This document shows, piece by piece, positions 1-5,852 of a DNA stretch of 7,086 nt. Made by a program: the position numbers and the translations under genes. The notes under the pieces are model-generated. The model did no database searches, was not told the origin of the DNA, and saw nothing but the letters and a program-made list of their open reading frames with translations. The first letter of the stretch is position 1, and every line of letters begins with the position of its first letter. Source of the DNA: Acidiferrobacter sp. (GTDB taxonomy: Bacteria > Pseudomonadota > Gammaproteobacteria > Arenicellales > UBA868); the NCBI GenBank assembly GCA_002694065.1, contig NZKZ01000027.1, forward strand, positions 2,519 through 9,604, in the 5' to 3' direction.

Positions 1-10
1 TCTAAGGGAT

Positions 11-1420
11 TTAGATCTCCAGAATCTCTTCGCGCTCGAAGGGATTACCTCCCTGGGGCACGCTTGGATCATTTTTCCATGACGGATTGGCCATGAGTGC
101 GTTCTTCACATACTCATACTGTACGAGATCATTGATCACGAACTCCGGATCCAGGGTATCCAGGAAGGTCCTGTCACCGGTCACCAAAGTTTCGTTCTTC
201 AGTTCATTGACAACCAGTCGGGTGGCCGACGGATAAGGCCACGCTTGGAAGTCGATGCGATTCTGACCCCACTCGGTATGACGGATCGCTGCGGGATTGT
301 TGTAGTACGCCGGATCGTAGAACATCATGGCGCGCTCAACCACTTTGCTGGGGAAGGGATAGTACTTCTTGCCTTCACGCGACAGCAGTTGGGCGATCTC
401 TTTTCTGTTGGATCCGGTGTACAGCTGTGCCTTGACCACGGCATTGTGTACACCCTGCGCCCACGCGGCCCGATCCGGATCCATTGCGTCGTCTTCATGC
501 ATCACCACAACACAGCAGGGATGTCCCTTCCATACGTCACCGGTAAACCGGAGCACTTTGCCGCCGGCTTTGATCTCACCGAGCGCGTTGAAGGGTTCAG
601 CGACACAGTAGCCATCGATCTTCTTGGCGGCCAGTGCAGGCGGCATATCAGGCGGCGCGAGCACTTGGAAGTTACATTCATTGGGTGCCAGAGCCGCGTC
701 CTGCGCTCGGATCACCGGGGTGATTCCTGCCTCCTTCATGATCTTCTGGGAGACAATGTTATGGATCGAATACCAATACGGAACCGCAAACTGCTTTCCG
801 CCGAAGTCTGCGGGCGTTTTAATCTCCGGGTTCACCACGATTGCCGAACCATTGCTGTGGTCCCAGGCTGTGATCTTCACGGGGAATTTATTGTTGTACC
901 GCATCCAGACTGGAATCGGGATGAGCATGTGCGTCAGATTGAACTTGTGGGCGGCGAATGCCTCCACCAGTGGTGACCAACCCCGGATCAGTGTCGGGCG
1001 TTTGGATTCAATTCCCTCTTCCTTGAAGAAGCCGAGCTCATGCGCGACCAACAGGGCTGCCGCATCGGTAATGGGGATGTAGCAGATGTTGACAACGGGA
1101 TCGAATGCTTTTTTACCGAAAGCCGGCATACTGCCCAGCCCAAGGCCGGCACCGGCCAGCGCCGCGCCCGTCTGTAGCACCGACCGTCGGCTTATCCCTG
1201 TCCCGAGAAACCCGCCAAACAACGGGTCGGAATTAATCTTGAGAAACGGATCATCAATCTGATCTCCGAAACTTTTGGCGTTCAGCGGCAAGCCGTTCTC
1301 ATCGACTGGACCCCCGTCTATGAACTGAGCTTCTTCCTCATCGAGAATGTCATCTGCGATTGCCTGCGACTTTGTTTTCGCGGCCAGCAGTTTTTCTTCC
1401 TGCGTTAACTGTTTTTTCAT
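11..1420 (-). CDS. Tat-exported NrtA/CmpA-type ABC substrate-binding protein, candidate thiocyanate binder
   Basis: This is a periplasmic solute receptor of the nitrate/bicarbonate/taurine type (NMT1/NrtA/CmpA superfamily). The mature part begins near VVNICYIPITDAAALLVAHE, followed by GFFKEEGIE. Later come the family-like blocks YCVAEPFNALGE and WKGHPCC. A twin-arginine signal (ISRRSVLQ, Arg at about 78-79 of 469) precedes an Ala/Gly/Leu-rich stretch ending near SMPAFG. There is no lipobox cysteine, so it is probably soluble. The start at 1420 (MKKQLTQ) is chosen over an ATG at 1441 because GGAGGAGGT sits 10 nt upstream of it, inside the longer reading. About 77 acidic residues precede the Arg pair, a very long Tat n-region. 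It is the last gene seen downstream of scnBAC and the activator. Binding of thiocyanate, or of cyanate or another small anion, is inferred from position only. Permease and ATPase genes would lie past base 1. Confidence 0.85.
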   Translation of the reverse strand: MKKQLTQEEKLLAAKTKSQAIADDILDEEEAQFIDGGPVDENGLPLNAKSFGDQIDDPFLKINSDPLFGGFLGTGISRRSVLQTGAALAGAGLGLGSMPAFGKKAFDPVVNICYIPITDAAALLVAHELGFFKEEGIESKRPTLIRGWSPLVEAFAAHKFNLTHMLIPIPVWMRYNNKFPVKITAWDHSNGSAIVVNPEIKTPADFGGKQFAVPYWYSIHNIVSQKIMKEAGITPVIRAQDAALAPNECNFQVLAPPDMPPALAAKKIDGYCVAEPFNALGEIKAGGKVLRFTGDVWKGHPCCVVVMHEDDAMDPDRAAWAQGVHNAVVKAQLYTGSNRKEIAQLLSREGKKYYPFPSKVVERAMMFYDPAYYNNPAAIRHTEWGQNRIDFQAWPYPSATRLVVNELKNETLVTGDRTFLDTLDPEFVINDLVQYEYVKNALMANPSWKNDPSVPQGGNPFEREEILEI

Positions 1421-1430
1421 GTCTTCGCTT

Positions 1431-1439
1431 ACCTCCTCC
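1431..1439 (-). promoter_or_regulatory. Strong ribosome binding site deciding the start of the substrate-binding protein
   Basis: On the minus strand this reads GGAGGAGGT, then 10 nt to the ATG at 1420-1418. The alternative ATG at 1441-1439 would place this Shine-Dalgarno sequence inside the coding region and has only a weak GAAGGG far upstream. The shorter 469-aa reading is therefore preferred. Confidence 0.7.
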
Positions 1440-1594
1440 ATTTTGTCTGCAGAACGTTAACCCTTCAAATGTCTGTACAAATCTCCTTAACTCCTTACAA
1501 AGGTGTACTGATGCTTGATATCTCTTCTAGAACTGATACTTGCTGTTGGTAATCTTGGCGATCGGTCTTCAAAGCTAAAAGAACCATGCTCCCG

Positions 1595-1930
1595 CTACGC
1601 CGCGTTGAGCCTTTCTGTAACGGTCTTCAGGTGTTTCTCAAGGTCTTCTTCAGTAATGATGCCCCGAAGGATCATTGAGTGCGCGAGAGCCAACACCTGC
1701 CGCTCTGGATGGGGAATGTGCTTATAAAGTTCATCCACCAACTCGTCTTCTTCATCCCGTCGTTCGAGAGATGGCAATACGCACGACCCCTCGTTAAGCA
1801 CCTCACAGGTGCTTTCCAGAAAAACGCGCCACGGCGGATCCGGATTGTCGACCCCATACTGCTCACAAAGGTCGTCCCAAACCCTGCCTTCTTTGCCGAT
1901 CTTTTCCAGCAAAGGGATAGACTTCGTCAC
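1595..1930 (-). CDS. Putative thiocyanate hydrolase activator/cobalt-insertion chaperone (P15K/nitrile hydratase activator-like)
   Basis: This 111-aa protein has a GTG start 9 bp after the scnC stop, with AGGA spaced 7 nt upstream, so it is probably translationally coupled to scnC. Known biology: T. thioparus SCNase and Co-type nitrile hydratases need a small accessory protein (P15K or an NHase activator), related to the N-terminal half of the NHase beta chain, for cobalt insertion and cysteine oxidation. Visible here are a Trp-containing segment DPPWRVFLES (about 31-40) and a helical C-terminal part around HPERQVLALAHSMILRG and ITEEDLEKHL (about 74-101), which fits that fold. Cysteines occur at 22, 42 and 50, but there is no clear metal motif. 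It is somewhat shorter than a 15-kDa protein. Role is assigned from position plus weak resemblance; another SCNase-associated small protein is possible. Confidence 0.65.
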   Translation of the reverse strand: MTKSIPLLEKIGKEGRVWDDLCEQYGVDNPDPPWRVFLESTCEVLNEGSCVLPSLERRDEEDELVDELYKHIPHPERQVLALAHSMILRGIITEEDLEKHLKTVTERLNAA

Positions 1931-1939
1931 GAGGAGTTC

Positions 1940-2647
1940 CTAATGGCCGTAAGGATGGATTGCGGGGATCACCGGTCTCTTGTCATCCGCCTTGCGATCC
2001 GCGCGGGGCATCGCCACGCCAATCAGGCAGTCGCGGGTAACAATTTCGGCAAGCTGATCCTCGGTCCAGCCGTCGGTGCCTTCCGGCCGCACCGGCATAA
2101 CCACGTAACGGGTCTTCTGATTTGAGTCAGCCACGCGAATCTCAACGTCTTCAGGCAACTGCAGGCCGAATTCAGACAACACCTGCCGCGGCCAACGCAC
2201 CATACGGCGTCGATAGTTGGGGGTGCGATACCACTCGGGAGATTGACCCAGAATTGGCCTTGGATAGCAGGAACAAAGCGTGCAGACCACGACGTGTTTC
2301 AGATTAGGCGTATCGACCAAAATCCGCGGGTTACAGTAGTCGCTGGGGGTGCCAAAGTTCGAGGGCATGCTGGTAATCCAGTTGATACCTACCTCCAAAC
2401 TCGCTTTGACGGGGTCATCAATACACAACTGCTTGTAATCTTCATCTAACCAGGCTTTGGCGACGAGTCTTGCAGCAGGGGTGGGACCCAATGTGTGCAT
2501 ATATTCCGTCCACTCATTGTGATCGGCTTGTGTGAACAGTCCTTTCTCAATGCATAACTCGCGGACTGCGACTTCCAGTGCCTCAAAGTCGCTAACCTCA
2601 TCCACCATGGGCGCGGCTTTGTGATCATGATCATGTGAATTTGACAT
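1940..2647 (-). CDS. scnC: Thiocyanate hydrolase gamma subunit (cobalt-binding, nitrile hydratase alpha-like)
   Basis: This is the catalytic subunit of the SCNase alpha-beta-gamma assembly, hydrolysing SCN- to carbonyl sulfide and ammonia in the cytoplasm. It has 235 aa against 243 in T. thioparus. The metal claw VCTLCSCYPR gives Cys122, Cys125, Ser126 and Cys127. In the known enzyme the equivalent second and third cysteines are oxidised to sulfinic and sulfenic acids, and the site holds Co(III). Thr after the first Cys is the Co-type signature (Fe-type NHases have Ser). Flanking blocks LGQSPEWYRTPNYRRR, MVRWPRQVL, RVADSNQKTRY and RDCLIGVAMP are typical of the family. The N terminus is His-rich (HDHDH, residues 5-9), as I recall for the T. 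thioparus protein. The ATG is preceded by AGAGGA with 7 nt spacing and lies 49 bp after scnA. Confidence 0.96.
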   Translation of the reverse strand: MSNSHDHDHKAAPMVDEVSDFEALEVAVRELCIEKGLFTQADHNEWTEYMHTLGPTPAARLVAKAWLDEDYKQLCIDDPVKASLEVGINWITSMPSNFGTPSDYCNPRILVDTPNLKHVVVCTLCSCYPRPILGQSPEWYRTPNYRRRMVRWPRQVLSEFGLQLPEDVEIRVADSNQKTRYVVMPVRPEGTDGWTEDQLAEIVTRDCLIGVAMPRADRKADDKRPVIPAIHPYGH

Positions 2648-2696
2648 GCCGTTTTCCTCTTTTCATGTCGTGAGTGTGAAATACCTTCGGATTGTC

Positions 2697-3050
2697 TCAG
2701 AGCGCCTCGAGCCAACGCTCGGAGAGTTCTGTTTCAAGCGTATCGGCCTCGAACTTCTTGGGATAATCTGGCCACAGGTCAGTCTGCTTGAAAAGCAGGC
2801 TGTAGAACCATTCTGGGCTGTCGGTGTTATCCCACGCTTCGTCTTCTGCCGGCGGGCTTTCGTAAACGAGTTTTACAACTATCGCTTCCGCCTCACGAAG
2901 ATACATCTGCGAGCGGGTATAGAAGATATCGGGCAGATTGCGGATCCGAACCCGGTCTCCCACCTTAAATTTCGCGGGAGGTGCTTCACCTTTGAAGCAC
3001 TGCGGATCCCCAACGTTCGTTGCTTTTTCTACATGGTGGCTGCTGCTCAT
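2697..3050 (-). CDS. scnA: Thiocyanate hydrolase alpha subunit (C-terminal half of nitrile hydratase beta)
   Basis: This small structural subunit has 117 aa (126 in T. thioparus, the difference mainly at the N terminus). Its SH3-like barrel matches the C-terminal domain of nitrile hydratase beta. FKVGDRVRIRNLPDIFYTR (about 28-46) is the hallmark block, followed by YLREAEAIVVKLVYESPPAE and by WFYSLLFKQTDLWPDY (about 81-96), the equivalent of the Y-x-V-x-F-x-x-x-E-L-W strand. The start codon overlaps the scnB stop as ATGA (3050-3047), so translation is probably coupled to scnB. It contributes no metal ligands; those are in ScnC. An isolated nitrile hydratase beta fragment is unlikely because all partners are intact and in the expected order. 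Confidence 0.94.
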   Translation of the reverse strand: MSSSHHVEKATNVGDPQCFKGEAPPAKFKVGDRVRIRNLPDIFYTRSQMYLREAEAIVVKLVYESPPAEDEAWDNTDSPEWFYSLLFKQTDLWPDYPKKFEADTLETELSERWLEAL

Positions 3051-3514
3051 AAGTCATGACCCTTTGCATCGTAAAGAAGACCGTCCTGTTTGTGGGCGCG
3101 CTGTTTGACCTCTTCGATCTTGTCGATCAGTTCGGTCAATTTGACATGCTGCTTATCCACCAGGATCAGCGCGATCGTCATCAACCAGCGGCCGTAGTAA
3201 GGCAGGCCAAGATAGATTGTCTGTCCGACGTCGACATTCTGACGGCGACGGCGCTCCTCAGCATTCCAAACCCCCCGCCAGGCAAGCACTTCGCAAGTCA
3301 CGAAGGTGTTGTGCTCCCAGATCTCTTCCTCTTTCTCTTCCCAGGTAATCGGAACGTCTGCCTCACCTCCGACATCGTGGGACGCGCGGGTGTAAGCGCG
3401 GAAATGGGCGTTATCGATCAAATCGCCGGTGGGGGCGTGCTGCGGCTGGTGTAGCGCCGGCTGCAACTGGCCGACGATATTGAGGTGCCGCATGATTTTT
3501 TCGCGGTTAGACAT
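3047..3514 (-). CDS. scnB: Thiocyanate hydrolase beta subunit (N-terminal half of nitrile hydratase beta)
   Basis: First gene of the scn operon, 155 aa (157 in T. thioparus). It corresponds to the N-terminal helical half of nitrile hydratase beta. Diagnostic blocks are HDVGGEADVPITWEEKEEEI (about 46-65), TCEVLAWRGVWNAEERRRRQ (about 73-91), and GLPYYGRWLMTIALILVDK (about 103-121), the counterpart of the YYxxWL...LLVEKG helix of NHase beta. In related enzymes beta-chain arginines hydrogen-bond the oxidised cysteine ligands; the Arg cluster at 88-91 is a candidate for this, by inference. The ATG at 3514 follows AAGAGG spaced about 10 nt. Its stop overlaps the scnA start by 4 bp. It is preceded by a 231-bp AT-rich leader with repeated dyad elements, the likely control region of the operon. 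Confidence 0.94.
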   Translation of the reverse strand: MSNREKIMRHLNIVGQLQPALHQPQHAPTGDLIDNAHFRAYTRASHDVGGEADVPITWEEKEEEIWEHNTFVTCEVLAWRGVWNAEERRRRQNVDVGQTIYLGLPYYGRWLMTIALILVDKQHVKLTELIDKIEEVKQRAHKQDGLLYDAKGHDL

Positions 3515-3547
3515 TAGTTGTACGCCTCTTAATTAATGAGTCGATTT

Positions 3548-3577
3548 AACATACTCTCGCAGTGGCGAATTCTCCAA
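3548..3577 (-). promoter_or_regulatory. Possible sigma70 promoter of the scn operon
   Basis: On the minus strand TTGGAG (3577-3572) and TATGTT (3553-3548) are separated by 18 nt. Transcription would start near 3541, giving a leader of about 27 nt to the scnB ATG. The paired dyad elements would then be centred near -54 and -85, where an activator could bind. The match is moderate and other hexamer pairs in this AT-rich stretch cannot be excluded. Confidence 0.35.
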
Positions 3578-3587
3578 GACTATCTCG

Positions 3588-3602
3588 TTATCCAGCAGAT
3601 AA
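3588..3602. promoter_or_regulatory. Dyad repeat copy 1 upstream of scnB (possible operator)
   Basis: Plus strand TTATCCAGCAGATAA is an imperfect dyad, TTATC-n5-GATAA. A near copy (one base longer) starts 30 bp away at 3618 in the same orientation. The spacing is close to three helical turns, so two sites would face the same side of the DNA. No regulator gene lies in the window. Confidence 0.45.
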
Positions 3603-3617
3603 GAAAAATCAATTGGC

Positions 3618-3633
3618 TTATCCAGCAAGATAA
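3618..3633. promoter_or_regulatory. Dyad repeat copy 2 upstream of scnB (possible operator)
   Basis: Plus strand TTATCCAGCAAGATAA, TTATC-n6-GATAA, is identical to copy 1 except for one inserted A. It is the distal member of the pair with respect to scnB. Confidence 0.45.
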
Positions 3634-3653
3634 TTTGGCCCTTAACTTATTGA

Positions 3654-3664
3654 TTTGTTACAAA
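3654..3664. repeat. 11-bp palindrome TTTGTTACAAA in the scn leader
   Basis: TTTGT-T-ACAAA is a perfect odd palindrome lying 20 bp beyond dyad copy 2, next to an A-run on the plus strand (3662-3669). It may be an additional protein-binding site. Such a short palindrome can occur by chance in AT-rich DNA. Confidence 0.25.
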
Positions 3665-3745
3665 AAAAATGTGGGTGTGAGACAAAACCATTTTGGAAGG
3701 AATGGATTATCCCGAAATCGACTGACGAGGCCGAAATGGCAGAAA

Positions 3746-3925
3746 CTATTGCCTGGTCATCTTCCTTTTTCTTCTGCCGAGCTCCTTGATCAGCAGGGTC
3801 TGTGCGTAGGGTTTCATTGATTTCCACTTGCGGCACTCCTCTCGGGTCCGCCCACAGCCGAGGCACCAGCCTTTGGGGCCACGAAAATCGCAAACGTCGA
3901 TGCAGGGGCTTTTTTGGGATCCCAC
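3746..3925 (-). CDS. DUF1289 family cysteine-rich mini-protein
   Basis: This 59-aa gene is recognisable only from its translation. It reads SQKSPCIDVCDFRGPKG, then WCLGCGRTREECRKWKSM, and ends in a very basic tail (GRRKRKMTRQ). The opening SPCIxVC, the CxGCxRT motif and the following E-x-x-x-W are the signature of DUF1289 (PF06945). Cysteines at 8, 12, 21 and 24, plus 31, probably bind a metal such as zinc or an iron-sulfur centre; this is inference. The start is taken as the GTG at 3925, just ahead of the motif. The frame has an upstream in-frame TAG near 3948-3946 and no ATG. The ribosome binding site is weak. It lies 48 bp downstream of the 147-aa gene and ends 231 bp before scnB. The family is widespread in proteobacteria and its function is unknown to me. 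Confidence 0.8.
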   Translation of the reverse strand: MGSQKSPCIDVCDFRGPKGWCLGCGRTREECRKWKSMKPYAQTLLIKELGRRKRKMTRQ

Positions 3926-3973
3926 GGATTCGCCCGGTTGAAGGTTCTAACTTAGTGAGTCAAGCCTGGGCAC

Positions 3974-4417
3974 TCAGTCGTGGATTCCCTCAAGCGCTTG
4001 GTCTATTCCGCTTTCGAGCTGGCGGAGCCGATTAAACTCTTCGAAGAGGCGCTGCTCGAGATTCTTGGTATTCAGCGGCAAATCACGCTGGCAAACACGA
4101 TAACCGTCTCCTTGTACTCGGTAACCTTTCCAGCCCCGAATCTCTTCACCGTGGGACTCGAGAAATCGGCTGATGAAGGTCTGCTGCTCGGGACATTCTT
4201 CCTCAGCGTGAAAACATATTGGGAAGCTCTTCTTTTTGATCTGCGGCGCTTCTATATAAGTTTCGAAATGCACTCCGCCCTGGTTATCGTTAAACCAGTT
4301 GCGCTTATAAAGCTGGAGATAAACCCCCCGGTTATAGATTTCCCAGCTATCGTCGAACCAAGCCGAAGCTCGGAGGTTCTTCTCGAAGTTCTTGAAAATG
4401 AGTTTGAGGTCTTTCAT
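3974..4417 (-). CDS. Conserved-looking hypothetical protein, 147 aa
   Basis: I do not recognise this gene. It encodes a soluble, aromatic-rich protein without signal peptide or membrane segments. An N-terminal helix-like part (LKLIFKNFEKNLR) is followed by an aromatic central region containing WEIYNRGVYLQLY and NDNQGGVHFETYIEA (about 25-58). A stretch with FHAEEECPEQQTFISRFLES follows, and then a C-terminal predicted helix (about 118-143, LEQRLFEEFNRLRQLESGI). The central alternation of Gly, aromatic and charged residues suggests a beta-sheet core. An in-frame TAG sits directly before the ATG, fixing the longest possible start; GGACGGG upstream is a poor ribosome binding site. It may share a transcript with the DUF1289 gene 48 bp downstream. 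No function is assigned. Confidence 0.7.
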   Translation of the reverse strand: MKDLKLIFKNFEKNLRASAWFDDSWEIYNRGVYLQLYKRNWFNDNQGGVHFETYIEAPQIKKKSFPICFHAEEECPEQQTFISRFLESHGEEIRGWKGYRVQGDGYRVCQRDLPLNTKNLEQRLFEEFNRLRQLESGIDQALEGIHD

Positions 4418-4469
4418 CTAGAGCCCGTCCGTTAGAGATAAACACCATCTAGAAATTAATCACGACGAA

Positions 4470-4478
4470 ATCATACCA
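4470..4478 (-). promoter_or_regulatory. Possible extended -10 promoter upstream of the 147-aa gene
   Basis: On the minus strand TGGTATGAT matches the extended -10 form TG-n-TATAAT well (TATGAT at 4475-4470). There is no convincing -35 hexamer at 16-18 nt. Transcription would begin near 4463, about 46 nt before the ATG at 4417. Confidence 0.35.
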
Positions 4479-4614
4479 ACATGTGCCGGCGTGGAGTCTT
4501 ATCAAATTTTCACAACTTGAGGCGTAGCGTCGTTGGCAATCAACACCCCGACGGCCAGCAGGACGCGTTGATGAAATGGAAGTCAGGCCATAACCCGGCG
4601 CAACATCAAAATAA

Positions 4615-4627
4615 TAAAGCGACTTTA
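4615..4627 (-). terminator. Weak possible terminator at the end of the M20D gene
   Basis: On the minus strand TAAAG-TCG-CTTTA overlaps the stop codon and is followed by TTATTTTG. The stem has only five mostly A-T pairs, so it would be weak. Confidence 0.2.
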
Positions 4628-5815
4628 GTGGGGCTTGTCCGCGAGCTCCTGCAGGGCGAGCGCTGCGTACATCGCCACGCCCGCGGGAAACGCTGCTTCA
4701 TTCAGGCGCATCCTCGAAGAGTGGCAGGGCTGGGGTTCCCCATCAGTCGGTGCCGCACCCAGGAAAACAAACGCGCCCGGAAAGCGCTCGAGCAGGTAAG
4801 AGAAATCCTCGGCTCCCATCCAGGGTGTGGCCATCTCCATATACTGATCCTCGCCGAGCACGGCTTTGGTCGCCTGGGCTACGGCCTGCGCACCGCTCTG
4901 GTGGTTCACCGTCGGCGGGTAACCTTTCTCGATATCGAAATTGACTTCAAGTCCATGCGCCGCGGGAATCTCGCGAACCAGTTTCTCTACGGCCTCTGCG
5001 AGACGGGCCCGCGCCTCGACGGACAACGACCGCAGCGTGATCTCCATCTCGGCGAATTCGGGAATCACATTGCTGGTGGTGCCTGACTGGATGCGTCCGA
5101 CGGTGGCCACGACCGGATCGAAGACATCAAAGCGTCGGGTGACCATCGTCTGAATTGCCTGCACCACTTCACAGGCAACCGGCGTTGGATCAAGCGCGCT
5201 GTGGGGCATTGAGCCATGACCTCCTTTGCCAACGAGACGGGCAAACACGGTGTCGACCGCTGCCAGGATCGGCCCCGTACGACAGGCGATTTTGCCCGCC
5301 GGCAGTTCCGGTTCGACATGCAGGGCAAAAATCGCCTGCGGCGCTCCGTCCGCGTCTAACAGGCCTTCATCCAGCATGGGTTTGGCCCCACCCGGACCCT
5401 CTTCGCCCGGCTGAAACATAAAACGCACACTGCCGTTAATCCGCTCGCGATGCTGGTGCAGAAGATGCGCGGCGCTTGCCAACATGGCGGTGTGGGCGTC
5501 ATGTCCGCAGGCATGCATGCAGCCCTGCTCAGCAGATGCAAAAGGCAGGCCGGTTTCTTCAGGCATCGGCAACGCGTCCATGTCGCCGCGCAGCAGAACT
5601 GCCGGGCCCGGCTTGGCGCCATGCAGTGTTGCCACGATACCGCTGGTGTCTTTCGACAGCCGGATATCGAGATCCAGACCCTGCAGGGAATCCAGGACGG
5701 CTTTCTGTGTCCTGGGCAGGTGCAGGCCAAGTTCCGGATGCTGGTGAATCTCGCGCCGAAGGGCCACTGTGCGGTCCTGCAGCGACTGCGCCTGTGCTAA
5801 CAATTCTGTCGTCAT
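4625..5815 (-). CDS. M20D family amidohydrolase (hippurate hydrolase / N-acyl-amino-acid amidohydrolase type)
   Basis: This cytoplasmic zinc-type hydrolase, 396 aa, is full length for the AbgB/HipO group. Motifs in order are REIHQHPELG (21-30), LLRGDMDALPMPEETGLPF (about 74-92), GCMHACGHDAHTAML (98-112), FMFQPGEEGPGGA (132-144) and LHVEP (165-169). Then come GKGGHGSMPHSALDP (196-210, start of the dimerisation domain), MGAEDFSYLLERFPGA (333-348) and CHSSRMRLNE. By family knowledge the metal ligands are Cys103, His105, one of Glu138/139, His166 and His365; the other Glu is the general base. All are present, so it should be active. Members remove acyl groups from amino acids, including aromatic amides, but the substrate cannot be told from sequence. 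The ATG follows two tandem AAGGA sequences. It has no evident link to thiocyanate. Confidence 0.93.
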   Translation of the reverse strand: MTTELLAQAQSLQDRTVALRREIHQHPELGLHLPRTQKAVLDSLQGLDLDIRLSKDTSGIVATLHGAKPGPAVLLRGDMDALPMPEETGLPFASAEQGCMHACGHDAHTAMLASAAHLLHQHRERINGSVRFMFQPGEEGPGGAKPMLDEGLLDADGAPQAIFALHVEPELPAGKIACRTGPILAAVDTVFARLVGKGGHGSMPHSALDPTPVACEVVQAIQTMVTRRFDVFDPVVATVGRIQSGTTSNVIPEFAEMEITLRSLSVEARARLAEAVEKLVREIPAAHGLEVNFDIEKGYPPTVNHQSGAQAVAQATKAVLGEDQYMEMATPWMGAEDFSYLLERFPGAFVFLGAAPTDGEPQPCHSSRMRLNEAAFPAGVAMYAALALQELADKPH

Positions 5816-5818
5816 GCT

Positions 5819-5837
5819 TCCTTAAGCTCTCCTTAAG
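5819..5837 (-). repeat. Tandem CTTAAGGA direct repeat carrying two ribosome binding sites
   Basis: On the minus strand CTTAAGGA-GAG-CTTAAGGA lies immediately upstream of the M20D start at 5815. The distal AAGGAG is 13 nt and the proximal AAGGA only about 3 nt from the ATG, so neither has ideal spacing. Confidence 0.5.
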
Positions 5838-5852
5838 CCTCGCTATCCGCGG

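Noticed and set aside
245..976. Long plus-strand open frame, 243 codons, opposite the binding-protein gene
   Set aside because: It lies wholly antisense to a clear family gene, its product has no recognisable domain, and it looks like a codon-bias shadow.
1441..1441. ATG at 1441 as start of the substrate-binding protein
   Set aside because: The strong GGAGGAGGT lies between it and the ATG at 1420, so the downstream start is better supported.
1940..3514. Interpretation as a true nitrile hydratase
   Set aside because: The beta chain is split into two genes in the order scnB-scnA-scnC, and subunit lengths and motif blocks match T. thioparus SCNase rather than a two-subunit NHase.
3683..3712. 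CAAAA-CCA-TTTTG and CCATT/AATGG pairings as a terminator after the DUF1289 gene
   Set aside because: Stems are only 5 bp and A-T rich, without a good T-run directly after; too weak to call.
3642..3893. Minus-strand 83-codon frame upstream of scnB
   Set aside because: It overlaps the DUF1289 gene in another frame, and only the DUF1289 frame shows a conserved cysteine signature.
4501..4590. Minus-strand stop-to-stop frame containing RVLLAVGVLIANDATPQ between the M20D and 147-aa genes
   Set aside because: About 26 codons with only an internal GTG and no ribosome binding site; the protein-like look may be chance.
4481..5086. Plus-strand open frame, 201 codons, overlapping the M20D gene
   Set aside because: Mostly antisense to the M20D C-terminal coding sequence with all its motifs intact; composition is Arg/His-rich shadow sequence.
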